From: Cellvibrio sp.
GTDB lineage: Bacteria; Pseudomonadota; Gammaproteobacteria; Pseudomonadales; Cellvibrionaceae
Assembly (NCBI GenBank): GCA_016712405.1
Contig: JADJRD010000001.1
Coordinates: 1 to 64,000, forward strand
Reading direction: 5' to 3'
Length of the DNA stretch: 64,000 nucleotides
Each line of letters opens with the position of its first letter. The first letter of the stretch is position 1. The notes beneath the pieces are model-generated. The model was given only the letters and a program-made list of their open reading frames with translations. It was not told the origin of the DNA and made no database searches. The position numbers and the translations under genes are program-made. This document shows, one piece after another, positions 39,820 through 48,481 of this stretch.

Positions 39820-42732
39820 ATGCGTCTTCGTCAGTTGGTTTTAGCCTGCGGTTTGGTCTCTCTCTTGGCATCACCTTTGGTGAATGCCTTGGGTCTTGGA
39901 GAGGTTAGACTTAATTCAACTTTGAACCAGCCTTTAAGTGCTGAAATATCCCTTTTGGATACGCGCGATCTAACCGCTGAGCAAATTATTGTCAGTTTGG
40001 CATCTCCAGCAGATTTCGAGCGCAATGGCGTTGATCGCCTTTATTTCTATACAGAATTCAAATTTGAAGTGGATTTGGAGAACCCTGCGGGGCCAGTGGT
40101 AAAAGTCACTTCGCGCAACCCGGTTCGCGAACCCTATCTGAATTTCCTGGTTGAAGCCCGTTGGACTGCAGGTCGCTTATTGCGTGAGTACACCTTACTC
40201 ATGGATTTGCCTACATACGACGATAACCGAAGTGTTTCTCCCGTTGTGGCGCCTCGACAAGTTGAAACGCCCAGAGAAACTCGAACAAATCAAGGTCGAG
40301 TATCCCGTCAGCCAGATGTTCAACCGGAATTCACCAGAGAGGCAGAAACAACCGAGCGATCTGTTTCCAGGGTTGCTCAGGATGGTGAATACACCATTAA
40401 ACCCAATGATACCCTTTGGGAAATTGCCTTGGATGTACGCCCGGATAACACCGTCTCTGTACACCAGGCAATGGTAGCTTTGTACGAGGCGAATCCAGAT
40501 GCATTTATCAATGGCAACATTTCCCGTTTGAAAGAAGGGAAAGTCCTGCGTGTACCTGATGCGGGTCAAATGACCTCTCTATCAAAATCTGAATCGGCTT
40601 CCCAATTTTCCCAATTAGAATCCGGAATGGGAGCACAACTGAGTGCGTCTCGTCGCACTTCATCTGAAGCATCTGAATCATCCGATATTTCTGGCCGAGT
40701 GACTTTGGCTGCCGCGAACAATCCTCGATCTTCTTCTTCAGGCCAGGGCAGCGGAGCTGATAATGGCAGTGGTCGAGCGCTTGAAACTGAATTGGCGTCA
40801 ACTTTAGAAGAGTTGGATAGAGTCAAATCTGAAAATACTGAATTGACTTCACGAGTTCAGGATCTTGAATCGCAGATTCAAACCATGGAAAAGATGGTCT
40901 CTGTTGGCAATGAAAAGTTGCGGGCATTGCAAGTATCGGCCGAAAAAACCAATCAGGAAAAATCGCAACTAGCTGAAGAGCTGAAGTCGGAATTAAAAAC
41001 CGAAGAAACGCTAACAACTTCGTCTGCAGTTTCTTCTGCTGCACCCCAAAAAAAATCAGAACCTGCACCTAAAAAGCAGCCAGAGCAGGTCAAGCCAAAA
41101 CCTGTACCGAAACCTGCCCCAGCGCCGACAATTGTCGATCAGTTGATTGCTAACGCGCCGTGGATTGGTGTTGGTGTTGCGGTTTTGGGTGGATTGATTG
41201 GCTTCTTGGTTTATCGTCGTCGTAAACAGGCTCAGTTGGAACAAGAGCAGCTGGAACAGGATATGTCCTATTCCAATGATTCAGACTTATCCTTTGACAC
41301 CTCAATGGATGATCATGAAACATTTGCAGAGCAAGAGGCGGAGCATGATCAGGAGAGTTTTGATGGATTGGATGCAGAAGATGATGATGTCAATCCGGCT
41401 GATAAGGCAGATATTTTTATAGCCTATGGTCAACTCGATAAAGCGGAGCATTTGTTATTAAAAGGCTTGGCTAAGGATCCCAACTCATCCAGTATTCTGA
41501 TGAAATTGTTGGAAGTTTATTCCCAACAAAAAGACGCAACAAGTTTTGACAAGCACTATGCCGCTTTGATTCCTGTTGCGGCACCGGCTTTGTTATCTCG
41601 CGCATCCGAATTGCGTTCGCATATACCCAATGCAGGTGATTTTGATATGCCTGATTTGGCTCCTGATCTATCAGATGAGCCAGCGGTTAAAGCACAACAG
41701 GCAGCATCATTGGATGATCTTGAGTTGGATTTGGGTGATGATATTTTTGCTGAAGAGGCAAAACCAGTTGTAGATCAAGATGATGACTTCAGTATTGAGC
41801 TGGATTTAACGGAAGATTTTGACGCGCAAGACACCGTGATGCGTGGCCAACAAGCCGAATCAGCTGAGATCGAGTTGGATCTGGATGATGATTTAGCCTT
41901 GGATTTGGACTTCGATACTCCGGAAGTTGATCTAAGTGCTGATATTGGAAATGTAGAATCTCAAGCTGATGATATTGATGATATCAATTTGGCTTTGGAT
42001 GAAATGGAAGATGACGATCTGGATGAGGATGATTATGTTGCCTCAATAGAGAAAGAACCTTCACTGTCACCCATAAAATCTGTCAAACAGGATTTGGAAT
42101 TGGCGGATGATGATTTCAACCTGGATATGGAAAGTGAGGGTGTTGATTTAGCGGCGCTGGATAGTGAGATGTCCAGTCTTGATACCGACTTTGATCTGGA
42201 TGATGATCTTTCCGAACTGGCTGAAGATTCTGCCGATATTGATTTTGCTCTTGAAGATGACTTATCGCTAGACGATTCTGAATTATCTCTTGATGAAGAT
42301 GAAGAATTTTCACTTGGCGAAGAATTGGATGAAGTCACTGAGACAGCAGATTCCAACCTTGATGAACTGGAATTAAGTCTTGATGATGAACTGGAGTTAG
42401 AGTCATCAGAAGATGATATGGAAGTGCTAGAAGAAGAGCCTGAAGTGGTCACAGAAGAGTCGCTGTTTGAAGAAGCACTTTCTGATATAGATGATCAAGA
42501 TGTCGCTCTGACGGAACTTGATAATGCTGATCACGAGCAGAATCTGGATTCTGATGATCTGGATTTCTTGGGGGAAGCCGATGAAGCGGCAACCAAGTTG
42601 GATTTGGCGCGTGCTTATATCGATATGGGTGATATGACGGGCGCTCGCGATATTCTTTCTGAAGTCGTCAATGAGGGCACCAGTGATCAAAAAGCTGAAG
42701 CGAAAGATTTATTAAATCGCATTGATGCTTGA
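39820..42732 (+). CDS. fimV: FimV/HubP-type polar hub protein
   Basis: 970 residues. A signal peptide (LVLACGLVSLLASPLVNA) precedes the conserved periplasmic domain LGLGEVRLNSTLNQPL. A LysM peptidoglycan-binding domain (EYTIKPNDTLWEIALDVRP) lies near residue 190. A coiled coil (about 325-395) and a membrane segment (WIGVGVAVLGGLIGFLVY, about 447) follow. The cytoplasmic part is highly acidic (D/E-rich, about 480-920) with a short TPR-like part, and the conserved FimV C-terminal domain (LDLARAYIDMGDMTGARDIL) is at the end. FimV organises the cell pole for type IV pili and chemotaxis. The asd-fimV-truA order is typical of Pseudomonas relatives. Confidence 0.92.
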   Translation: MRLRQLVLACGLVSLLASPLVNALGLGEVRLNSTLNQPLSAEISLLDTRDLTAEQIIVSLASPADFERNGVDRLYFYTEFKFEVDLENPAGPVVKVTSRNPVREPYLNFLVEARWTAGRLLREYTLLMDLPTYDDNRSVSPVVAPRQVETPRETRTNQGRVSRQPDVQPEFTREAETTERSVSRVAQDGEYTIKPNDTLWEIALDVRPDNTVSVHQAMVALYEANPDAFINGNISRLKEGKVLRVPDAGQMTSLSKSESASQFSQLESGMGAQLSASRRTSSEASESSDISGRVTLAAANNPRSSSSGQGSGADNGSGRALETELASTLEELDRVKSENTELTSRVQDLESQIQTMEKMVSVGNEKLRALQVSAEKTNQEKSQLAEELKSELKTEETLTTSSAVSSAAPQKKSEPAPKKQPEQVKPKPVPKPAPAPTIVDQLIANAPWIGVGVAVLGGLIGFLVYRRRKQAQLEQEQLEQDMSYSNDSDLSFDTSMDDHETFAEQEAEHDQESFDGLDAEDDDVNPADKADIFIAYGQLDKAEHLLLKGLAKDPNSSSILMKLLEVYSQQKDATSFDKHYAALIPVAAPALLSRASELRSHIPNAGDFDMPDLAPDLSDEPAVKAQQAASLDDLELDLGDDIFAEEAKPVVDQDDDFSIELDLTEDFDAQDTVMRGQQAESAEIELDLDDDLALDLDFDTPEVDLSADIGNVESQADDIDDINLALDEMEDDDLDEDDYVASIEKEPSLSPIKSVKQDLELADDDFNLDMESEGVDLAALDSEMSSLDTDFDLDDDLSELAEDSADIDFALEDDLSLDDSELSLDEDEEFSLGEELDEVTETADSNLDELELSLDDELELESSEDDMEVLEEEPEVVTEESLFEEALSDIDDQDVALTELDNADHEQNLDSDDLDFLGEADEAATKLDLARAYIDMGDMTGARDILSEVVNEGTSDQKAEAKDLLNRIDA

Positions 42733-42751
42733 TCACATTAAATGTTAAACC

Positions 42752-42782
42752 AAAGCCTTGCGCAAACACGCAAGGCTTTTTT
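42752..42782 (+). terminator. Rho-independent terminator after fimV
   Basis: Stem AAAGCCTTGCG/CGCAAGGCTTT with a six-base loop and T6, 20 bases after the fimV stop. Confidence 0.9.
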
Positions 42783-42819
42783 ATTTACGCTGTATTAAAA
42801 ATTCCAAGTTTGAAAATTC

Positions 42820-43707
42820 ATGAGTCAAAATTACATTCCCGATCACAAGCCTTACGAACGCAATGGTGAAATTTTGCAGACTACACCTTGGCCAGAAGGA
42901 ATGACTCGTGTCGCATTGGGAGTGGAATACAAAGGGACAGAATTTCATGGTTTTCAAACCCAACCTTCCGGTGTGAAAACCGTTCAGCAAGCCCTGCAAA
43001 AAGCCTTATCAACAGTAGCAGATGAAGAAATCACTTTAGTTTGTGCAGGAAGAACTGATGCAGGTGTGCATGCAACGCAACAAGTCATACACTTTGATAC
43101 TTCTTCAATTCGTCCTGAAAAAGCTTGGATATTAGGTACCAAACCGCATTTGCCTGATTCAGTCATAGTGCGTTGGGCAAAAAATGTTTCACCGCAATTT
43201 CATGCGCGTTTCAGTGCACTTAATCGTACTTATCGCTATTTATTATCCGACGCATCCACCGCTTCGGCATTGGTCGCACATCAAGTGACCTGGTCATCCA
43301 GAAAACTCAATCTTGATTTGATGCGCGAAGGCGCAAAACATTTAATTGGTGAACAGGATTTTACTTCGTTTCGTGCAACCCAATGTCAGGCAAAAAGTCC
43401 GGTACGAACCATTCATCATCTGCATTTAGTGCGTCGTGGTGATTTGATTATTATGGAAGTACAGGCCAATGCATTTTTACATCACATGGTCAGAAATATT
43501 GTGGGTGTGCTGATGACAGTCGGAACTGGCGATAAACCTGTTGAATGGGTCGCAGAATTACTTGCTGCAAGAGATCGTAGCAAAGGTGCAGTTACTGCCA
43601 AACCTTATGGGCTTTACCTGGTCAGTGTTGATTATCCTGAAGAATTCAAAATCCCCAAATTGTCACCCAGGTTTTTTATCGAGCAAGGGATTGGAGAGTT
43701 AATTTAA
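42820..43707 (+). CDS. truA: tRNA pseudouridine synthase A
   Basis: 295 residues. TruA modifies positions 38-40 of the tRNA anticodon arm. The catalytic aspartate is in C-A-G-R-T-D-A-G-V-H-A. Further family segments are FSALNRTYRYLL, Q-D-F-T-S-F-R-A and HHMVRNIVG. The N-terminus has about 28 extra residues before the usual R-V-A-L-G-V-E-Y-K-G, so a later start is possible. trpF follows 74 bases downstream, an order seen in relatives. Confidence 0.94.
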   Translation: MSQNYIPDHKPYERNGEILQTTPWPEGMTRVALGVEYKGTEFHGFQTQPSGVKTVQQALQKALSTVADEEITLVCAGRTDAGVHATQQVIHFDTSSIRPEKAWILGTKPHLPDSVIVRWAKNVSPQFHARFSALNRTYRYLLSDASTASALVAHQVTWSSRKLNLDLMREGAKHLIGEQDFTSFRATQCQAKSPVRTIHHLHLVRRGDLIIMEVQANAFLHHMVRNIVGVLMTVGTGDKPVEWVAELLAARDRSKGAVTAKPYGLYLVSVDYPEEFKIPKLSPRFFIEQGIGELI

Positions 43708-43781
43708 AAATGAGTTTTGTGTTTTGATTTGTTCTTACGAACGAGTTTGTTATAGTCCAAAAAATTTTCAGTGAATTAATC

Positions 43782-44414
43782 ATGAAACCAAATTCCACTA
43801 TCCGCATTAAAATCTGCGGCCTCACTCGAGTTGAAGATGCGCTTGCAGCAGTTGCAGCAGGAACAGATGCTATTGGTTTGGTGTTTTATGCCAAGAGCCC
43901 GCGAGCAGTCAGTGTTGAAAAGGCGCGTGAGATTTCGTTGGCGGCAGGGCCTTTTGTGACTGTGACAGGATTATTTGTGGGCGCTGATCCAAAAGAAGTG
44001 GAGGGCGTATTAGATCGCGTACCTTTGCATTTACTGCAATTTCATGGCGATGAATCAGCCACTTATTGCGAAGCTTTTCGTCGCCCCTATTTAAAAGCCT
44101 TGCGTATGAAACCAGATTTGAATCTGGAGCAGCTAATCAATGAATACTCATCTGCCGCTGGTATTTTGTTGGATGCTTATCGACCGGGTGTTCCGGGTGG
44201 TACTGGGGAAACTTTTGATTGGGGCAGGGTACCGCAAACGTCATCTCGACCCATCGTACTGGCGGGTGGTTTGAATCCTGACAACGTGGCGGATGCTATC
44301 AAAAGCACAAGAATTTATGGGGTTGATGTGAGTGGTGGTGTAGAATCAGCGCCCGGTATTAAAGACCCTGAAAAAATTCAGGCGTTTATCCAGCGAGCGA
44401 GACAAGTTTTTTAA
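43782..44414 (+). CDS. trpF: Phosphoribosylanthranilate isomerase
   Basis: 210 residues, a (beta/alpha)8 barrel of normal size. The catalytic cysteine is in I-K-I-C-G-L-T-R and the acid is in I-L-L-D-A-Y-R-P. Further segments are LQFHGDE and V-D-V-S-G-G-V-E. It isomerises phosphoribosylanthranilate in tryptophan synthesis. trpB and trpA follow, so the last three steps except TrpC are together. Confidence 0.95.
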   Translation: MKPNSTIRIKICGLTRVEDALAAVAAGTDAIGLVFYAKSPRAVSVEKAREISLAAGPFVTVTGLFVGADPKEVEGVLDRVPLHLLQFHGDESATYCEAFRRPYLKALRMKPDLNLEQLINEYSSAAGILLDAYRPGVPGGTGETFDWGRVPQTSSRPIVLAGGLNPDNVADAIKSTRIYGVDVSGGVESAPGIKDPEKIQAFIQRARQVF

Positions 44415-44431
44415 TCAGTAATCTGCTGGAA

Positions 44432-44455
44432 GAAAGGAATGCCTGTATTCCTTTC
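44432..44455 (+). other. Intercistronic hairpin trpF-trpB
   Basis: Perfect stem GAAAGGAAT/ATTCCTTTC with loop GCCTGT and no T tract. It may stabilise or partly terminate the transcript between trpF and trpB. Confidence 0.45.
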
Positions 44456-44489
44456 GTGTCATTGGTTTTAATCTCAATAAGGTGTCAGA

Positions 44490-45722
44490 GTGAATAGCAA
44501 AGAGACGGTAAACACAGCATCGGTTGATTATGCACAATTCCCCGATAGCGAAGGTCGTTTTGGCATATTCGGTGGACGATTTGTATCGGAAACCTTGATT
44601 CATGCCTTGGACGAGTTGGAAGATATTTATTATCGCTTGAAAGATGATCCTGATTTTCAGGCCGAATTTGATAAGGACTTGGCTCACTATGTTGGCCGTC
44701 CATCCCCTCTCTATTTTGCAGAACGTTGGACCCGTGAATTAGGCGGAGCCAAAATTTTCCTCAAGCGTGAAGATCTCAACCACACTGGCGCACACAAAGT
44801 GAATAACACTATTGGTCAAGCGCTTTTGGCGAAATTTACCGGAAAAAAACGTGTAATCGCCGAAACCGGTGCAGGTCAACATGGTGTTGCCACAGCAACA
44901 GTTGCGGCACGTTTGGGTTTGAAATGTCGCGTTTACATGGGTTCTGAAGACGTAAAACGTCAGGCGCTCAATGTTTACCGTATGAAATTATTAGGTGCGG
45001 AAGTATTTCCGGTGACATCAGGTTCACGCACTTTGAAAGATGCCATGAACGAAGCCATGCGCGATTGGGCAACGAATGTGGATGACACTTTCTACATTAT
45101 CGGTACTGCCGCTGGTCCACACCCTTATCCTGAATTGGTTCGCGATTTCCAATGCGTGATTGGCCGCGAAGCGCGTGAGCAGTGTTTGACACAAACCGGC
45201 AAATTGCCCGATGCCTTGGTTGCTTGTGTTGGCGGAGGTTCCAATGCGATTGGTTTGTTCCATCCTTTTCTGACTGATACCAGCGTAAAAATGTACGGTG
45301 TTGAAGCGGGTGGTTTAGGGTTGGATTCGGGCAAACACGCAGCGCCTCTGAATCGCGGAATCCCCGGTGTTTTACACGGCACGCGCACTTATTTGATGGA
45401 AGATGAAAACGGCCAGATTATTGAAACTCATTCAGTGTCCGCCGGTTTGGATTATCCGGGCGTTGGCCCTGAGCATTCCTGGTTAAAAGATATTGGCCGC
45501 GTTAATTACGTCGCCATCAACGACGATGAAGCTCTGGCTGCTTTCCGTAAGTTGACTTTGACTGAAGGCATAATGCCCGCGTTGGAATCGGCGCATGCTA
45601 TGGCTTATGTCGAAAAACTCGCGCCGCAAATGAGCAAAGACCAAATCATTATCGCCAACCTTTCCGGTCGCGGTGACAAAGACATTCTGACAGTGGCCGC
45701 TCTCGACGGCATCACTGTTTAA
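44490..45722 (+). CDS. trpB: Tryptophan synthase beta chain
   Basis: 410 residues from the GTG at 44490. The PLP lysine is in G-A-H-K-V-N-N. The glutamate of catalysis is in A-E-T-G-A-G-Q-H-G, and the phosphate loop is C-V-G-G-G-S-N-A. TrpB joins indole and serine to tryptophan. It lies 12 bases upstream of trpA, with which it forms the alpha2-beta2 complex. Confidence 0.96.
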   Translation: MNSKETVNTASVDYAQFPDSEGRFGIFGGRFVSETLIHALDELEDIYYRLKDDPDFQAEFDKDLAHYVGRPSPLYFAERWTRELGGAKIFLKREDLNHTGAHKVNNTIGQALLAKFTGKKRVIAETGAGQHGVATATVAARLGLKCRVYMGSEDVKRQALNVYRMKLLGAEVFPVTSGSRTLKDAMNEAMRDWATNVDDTFYIIGTAAGPHPYPELVRDFQCVIGREAREQCLTQTGKLPDALVACVGGGSNAIGLFHPFLTDTSVKMYGVEAGGLGLDSGKHAAPLNRGIPGVLHGTRTYLMEDENGQIIETHSVSAGLDYPGVGPEHSWLKDIGRVNYVAINDDEALAAFRKLTLTEGIMPALESAHAMAYVEKLAPQMSKDQIIIANLSGRGDKDILTVAALDGITV

Positions 45723-45734
45723 GGCAGGCAATTC

Positions 45735-46535
45735 ATGAGTCGTATTCAACAACACCTATCGGCTGCAAAAGAAGCCGGTAAAAAAATTCTTGTCGCTTAT
45801 GTAGTTAATGGCGATCCATTTCCCGAAGCCACTTTGCCAACATTGCAAAAAATGGTTGAGCAGGGTGTGGATATTATCGAACTCGGAGTTCCCTTTTCTG
45901 ACCCCATGGCAGAAGGCCCGGTGATTCAAAAAGGACATGAGCGTGCTTTGGTTCATCACACCAGCTTGAAAGGCACTTTGCAATTGGTTAAAACTTTCCG
46001 CAAAACCAATCAAACTACACCGATTGTGTTGATGGGTTATGCCAATCCCGTTGAGCGTTTTGGTTATCACGCATTTGCTAAAGCGGCTGCAGAAGCGGGT
46101 GTCGATGGTTTGTTAACGGTTGATTTGCCGCCAGAAGAAGTGGTTGACCTGAAAAAAGAATTGGACGCAAATGGTTTGGATAATATTTTCTTGCTGGCTC
46201 CAACCACCACTGTTGAACGCGCGAAAAAAATTGCGGCACTTGCGAGTGGATTTTTGTATTACGTTTCATTAAAAGGTGTCACTGGCGCAGGCCATTTGGA
46301 TGTCGCCGATGTTAAACAAAAACTCGATGCTTTTGGTGAATTAACGGATTTGCCTTTGTGTGTTGGTTTCGGCATCAAAGATCCGGCCACTGCAAAAGCG
46401 ATTGCAGAATTAGCTGATGGTGTGGTGATTGGCAGCGTGTTAGTGGAAAAGATGGGTCAGATGGAAAAAAATTCTGCGGATGAAATTGCCAATGCAGTCG
46501 GTGAGATTGTGGGTGGGATTCGTCGGGCGATTTGA
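45735..46535 (+). CDS. trpA: Tryptophan synthase alpha chain
   Basis: 266 residues. TrpA releases indole from indole-3-glycerol phosphate. The catalytic glutamate is in I-I-E-L-G-V-P-F-S-D-P and the aspartate is in D-G-L-L-T-V-D-L-P-P-E; the phosphate loop reads C-V-G-F-G-I-K. It is translationally close to trpB. The common neighbours accD and folC are absent; a repeat and xerD follow. Confidence 0.95.
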   Translation: MSRIQQHLSAAKEAGKKILVAYVVNGDPFPEATLPTLQKMVEQGVDIIELGVPFSDPMAEGPVIQKGHERALVHHTSLKGTLQLVKTFRKTNQTTPIVLMGYANPVERFGYHAFAKAAAEAGVDGLLTVDLPPEEVVDLKKELDANGLDNIFLLAPTTTVERAKKIAALASGFLYYVSLKGVTGAGHLDVADVKQKLDAFGELTDLPLCVGFGIKDPATAKAIAELADGVVIGSVLVEKMGQMEKNSADEIANAVGEIVGGIRRAI

Positions 46536-46541
46536 ATCAAA

Positions 46542-46697
46542 ACACCCTCTCCCCAGCCCTCCCCCATCAAGGGGGAGGGAGCAGATTCGAGTTCTGAATG
46601 AAATGGAAGATAAGCTTGAAAGAATTAAGTTTAAGTAAAATTTCAAACAGAACCAATTCCCCTCTCCCCTTGTGGGAGAGGGGGAGAGGAGAGGGGT
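46542..46697. repeat. MITE-like element between trpA and xerD
   Basis: Left hairpin CCCTCTCCCCAGCCCTCCCCCATCAAGGGGGAGG-type and right hairpin CCCCTCTCCCCTTGTGGGAGAGGGG around a 75-base centre. Same family as 49790-49990 and 51782-51936. Its right end (GAGAGGGG) lies 5-12 bases before the xerD start and may act as its Shine-Dalgarno. Confidence 0.75.
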
Positions 46698-46701
46698 ATT
46701 T

Positions 46702-47595
46702 GTGACTCCAAACCAAAAACTCATCAACGAATTTCTCGACAGCCTCTGGCTTGAAAAAGGCCTGAGCAAACACTCTCGTGAATCTTATGGGCGCGATCTA
46801 CAACAGTTTTCCGAGTGGTTGGAATCAGAATCAAAAAATTTACTCACGGTTGAATCTTCGGATGTACAAATTTATCTCGCCAAACGTTTAAAACAAAAAA
46901 TCTCCAGTCGATCAACGGCGCGTTTTTTATCCTGTCTGCGTGGATTTTATCGTTATTGTTTGCGTGAAAATTTATTGAATCAAAACCCCATAGCACTGAT
47001 TGATAATCCCAAATTACCCGCTTCACTTCCCAAAACACTAAGCGAAGCAGATGTTGAAAATTTACTTGCTGCTCCTGACATCGAAGACCCCATAGGTTTG
47101 CGGGACAGAACCATGTTAGAAGTACTCTATGCTTGTGGATTACGTGTGACAGAATTGGTGGAGTTAACAGTTCCACAAATCAATTTGCGGCAGAATGTGA
47201 TTCGTGTGATGGGGAAGGGCAGTAAGGAAAGGTTAATTCCCATGGGTGAAGAAGCGGCGAATTGGTTGGAGCGATATATGCGAGAGTCGCGACCCGTGCT
47301 TCTAAATAATCGCCCTAACGATATTTTGTTCCCCAGCAATCGTGCGCAAGCTATGACGCGTCAAACTTTTTGGCATAGGATCAAGCATTGGGCGGAGGTT
47401 GCTGCTATACAAAAGCCCTTGTCTCCCCATACACTGCGACACGCATTTGCAACTCATTTATTGAACCATGGAGCAGATTTGCGGGTCGTACAGTTGTTGT
47501 TGGGGCATAGTGATCTCTCAACAACACAAATTTATACTTATGTCGCGCGTGCGCGCATGAAAGAACAACACGCAATGCATCATCCGCGTGGTTAA
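46702..47595 (+). CDS. xerD: Site-specific tyrosine recombinase XerD
   Basis: 297 residues from the GTG at 46702; an upstream in-frame ATG at 46672 lies inside the repeat and is unlikely. The tyrosine-recombinase residues are all visible: R in G-L-R-V-T-E-L, K in G-K-G-S-K-E-R, H-x-x-R in H-T-L-R-H-A-F, H in L-G-H-S-D-L, and the nucleophile in Q-I-Y-T-Y-V. XerD with XerC resolves chromosome dimers at dif. The following dsbC supports XerD rather than XerC. Confidence 0.92.
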   Translation: MTPNQKLINEFLDSLWLEKGLSKHSRESYGRDLQQFSEWLESESKNLLTVESSDVQIYLAKRLKQKISSRSTARFLSCLRGFYRYCLRENLLNQNPIALIDNPKLPASLPKTLSEADVENLLAAPDIEDPIGLRDRTMLEVLYACGLRVTELVELTVPQINLRQNVIRVMGKGSKERLIPMGEEAANWLERYMRESRPVLLNNRPNDILFPSNRAQAMTRQTFWHRIKHWAEVAAIQKPLSPHTLRHAFATHLLNHGADLRVVQLLLGHSDLSTTQIYTYVARARMKEQHAMHHPRG

Positions 47596-47619
47596 TCCGT
47601 CGCTAGGAATAAAATTAGT

Positions 47620-48381
47620 ATGAAAAAATTATCTTTGGTTGTGGGTTTGGCGAGCTTGTTATTCTCTACACTAGTTCTGGCTCAAGAATCTGGCTCGGGT
47701 GCTTTGTTAAAGCGTGCCTCGATTGAAGAAACCATTTTGGGTAAGCTGGAGATAGCACGACCCGATATTCAATATGGGTCTCCCAAACCCTCACCATTTC
47801 CTGGTCTATATCAGGTTCAGGTTCTGGGTGGACCAATGCTCTATATTACCGCGGATGGTGAAAAATTTATCATAGGGGAGCCTTACACCGTTGGTGGTTC
47901 AGGTGAAGGTTTTGCCAAGCTGGAAGATCCCGAAGTTCTCAATGCCCGTAAAAAAGCAGTGGCGACTTTGGATATCAAACAAACGATTGCTTTTAAGCCC
48001 AAATCCAAAACTAAAGCGATTGTTCATGTATTTACCGATGTGGATTGTGGCTACTGCCGTAAATTGCATGAACAAATGCAGGCTTATAATGATTTAGGTA
48101 TTGAAATTCGCTACTTAGCTTTTCCTCGCGCGGGGATTCCCAGCCCATCGGCTGATAAGTTAGTTTCTGCTTGGTGTGCGAAAGACAGGCAAGGGGCACT
48201 CACAAAACTGAAGAAAAATGAAACCATTCCTAATGTGAGTTGTGAAAACCCAGTGGCAGCGCAATTTGAACTGGGTGGTCGACTTGGCGTGAATGCAACA
48301 CCAGCACTCCTGCTGCCAAATGGTAAGTTGGAGTTAGGATATCTTCCACCGGCAGATATGGCCAAATTACTAAATATTTAA
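47620..48381 (+). CDS. dsbC: Thiol:disulfide interchange protein DsbC
   Basis: 253 residues with a signal peptide (LVVGLASLLFSTLVLA, cleavage before Q-E-S-G). An N-terminal dimerisation domain (PSPFPGLYQVQVLGG) precedes a thioredoxin fold with the active site D-V-D-C-G-Y-C-R. The second cysteine pair is in A-W-C-A-K and V-S-C-E-N. DsbC isomerises wrong disulfides in the periplasm. It has its own terminator and lies between xerD and hom, as in Pseudomonas. Confidence 0.93.
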   Translation: MKKLSLVVGLASLLFSTLVLAQESGSGALLKRASIEETILGKLEIARPDIQYGSPKPSPFPGLYQVQVLGGPMLYITADGEKFIIGEPYTVGGSGEGFAKLEDPEVLNARKKAVATLDIKQTIAFKPKSKTKAIVHVFTDVDCGYCRKLHEQMQAYNDLGIEIRYLAFPRAGIPSPSADKLVSAWCAKDRQGALTKLKKNETIPNVSCENPVAAQFELGGRLGVNATPALLLPNGKLELGYLPPADMAKLLNI

Positions 48382-48404
48382 GGCTTTAATCAGAATTGAC
48401 ACCT

Positions 48405-48438
48405 ACGGCCACCATGAGTATGGTGGCCGTCTTTTTTT
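48405..48438 (+). terminator. Rho-independent terminator after dsbC
   Basis: Stem ACGGCCACCA/TGGTGGCCGT with a six-base loop and T7, 23 bases after the dsbC stop. Confidence 0.92.
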
Positions 48439-48481
48439 GGCATCATCCACATTTTGTAATTACTTTTGAGAGGGCAATATT

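Noticed and set aside
42033..42452. Serine-rich frame on the minus strand inside fimV
   Set aside because: It is the antisense of the Asp/Glu-rich part of fimV (GAT/GAA codons read backwards).
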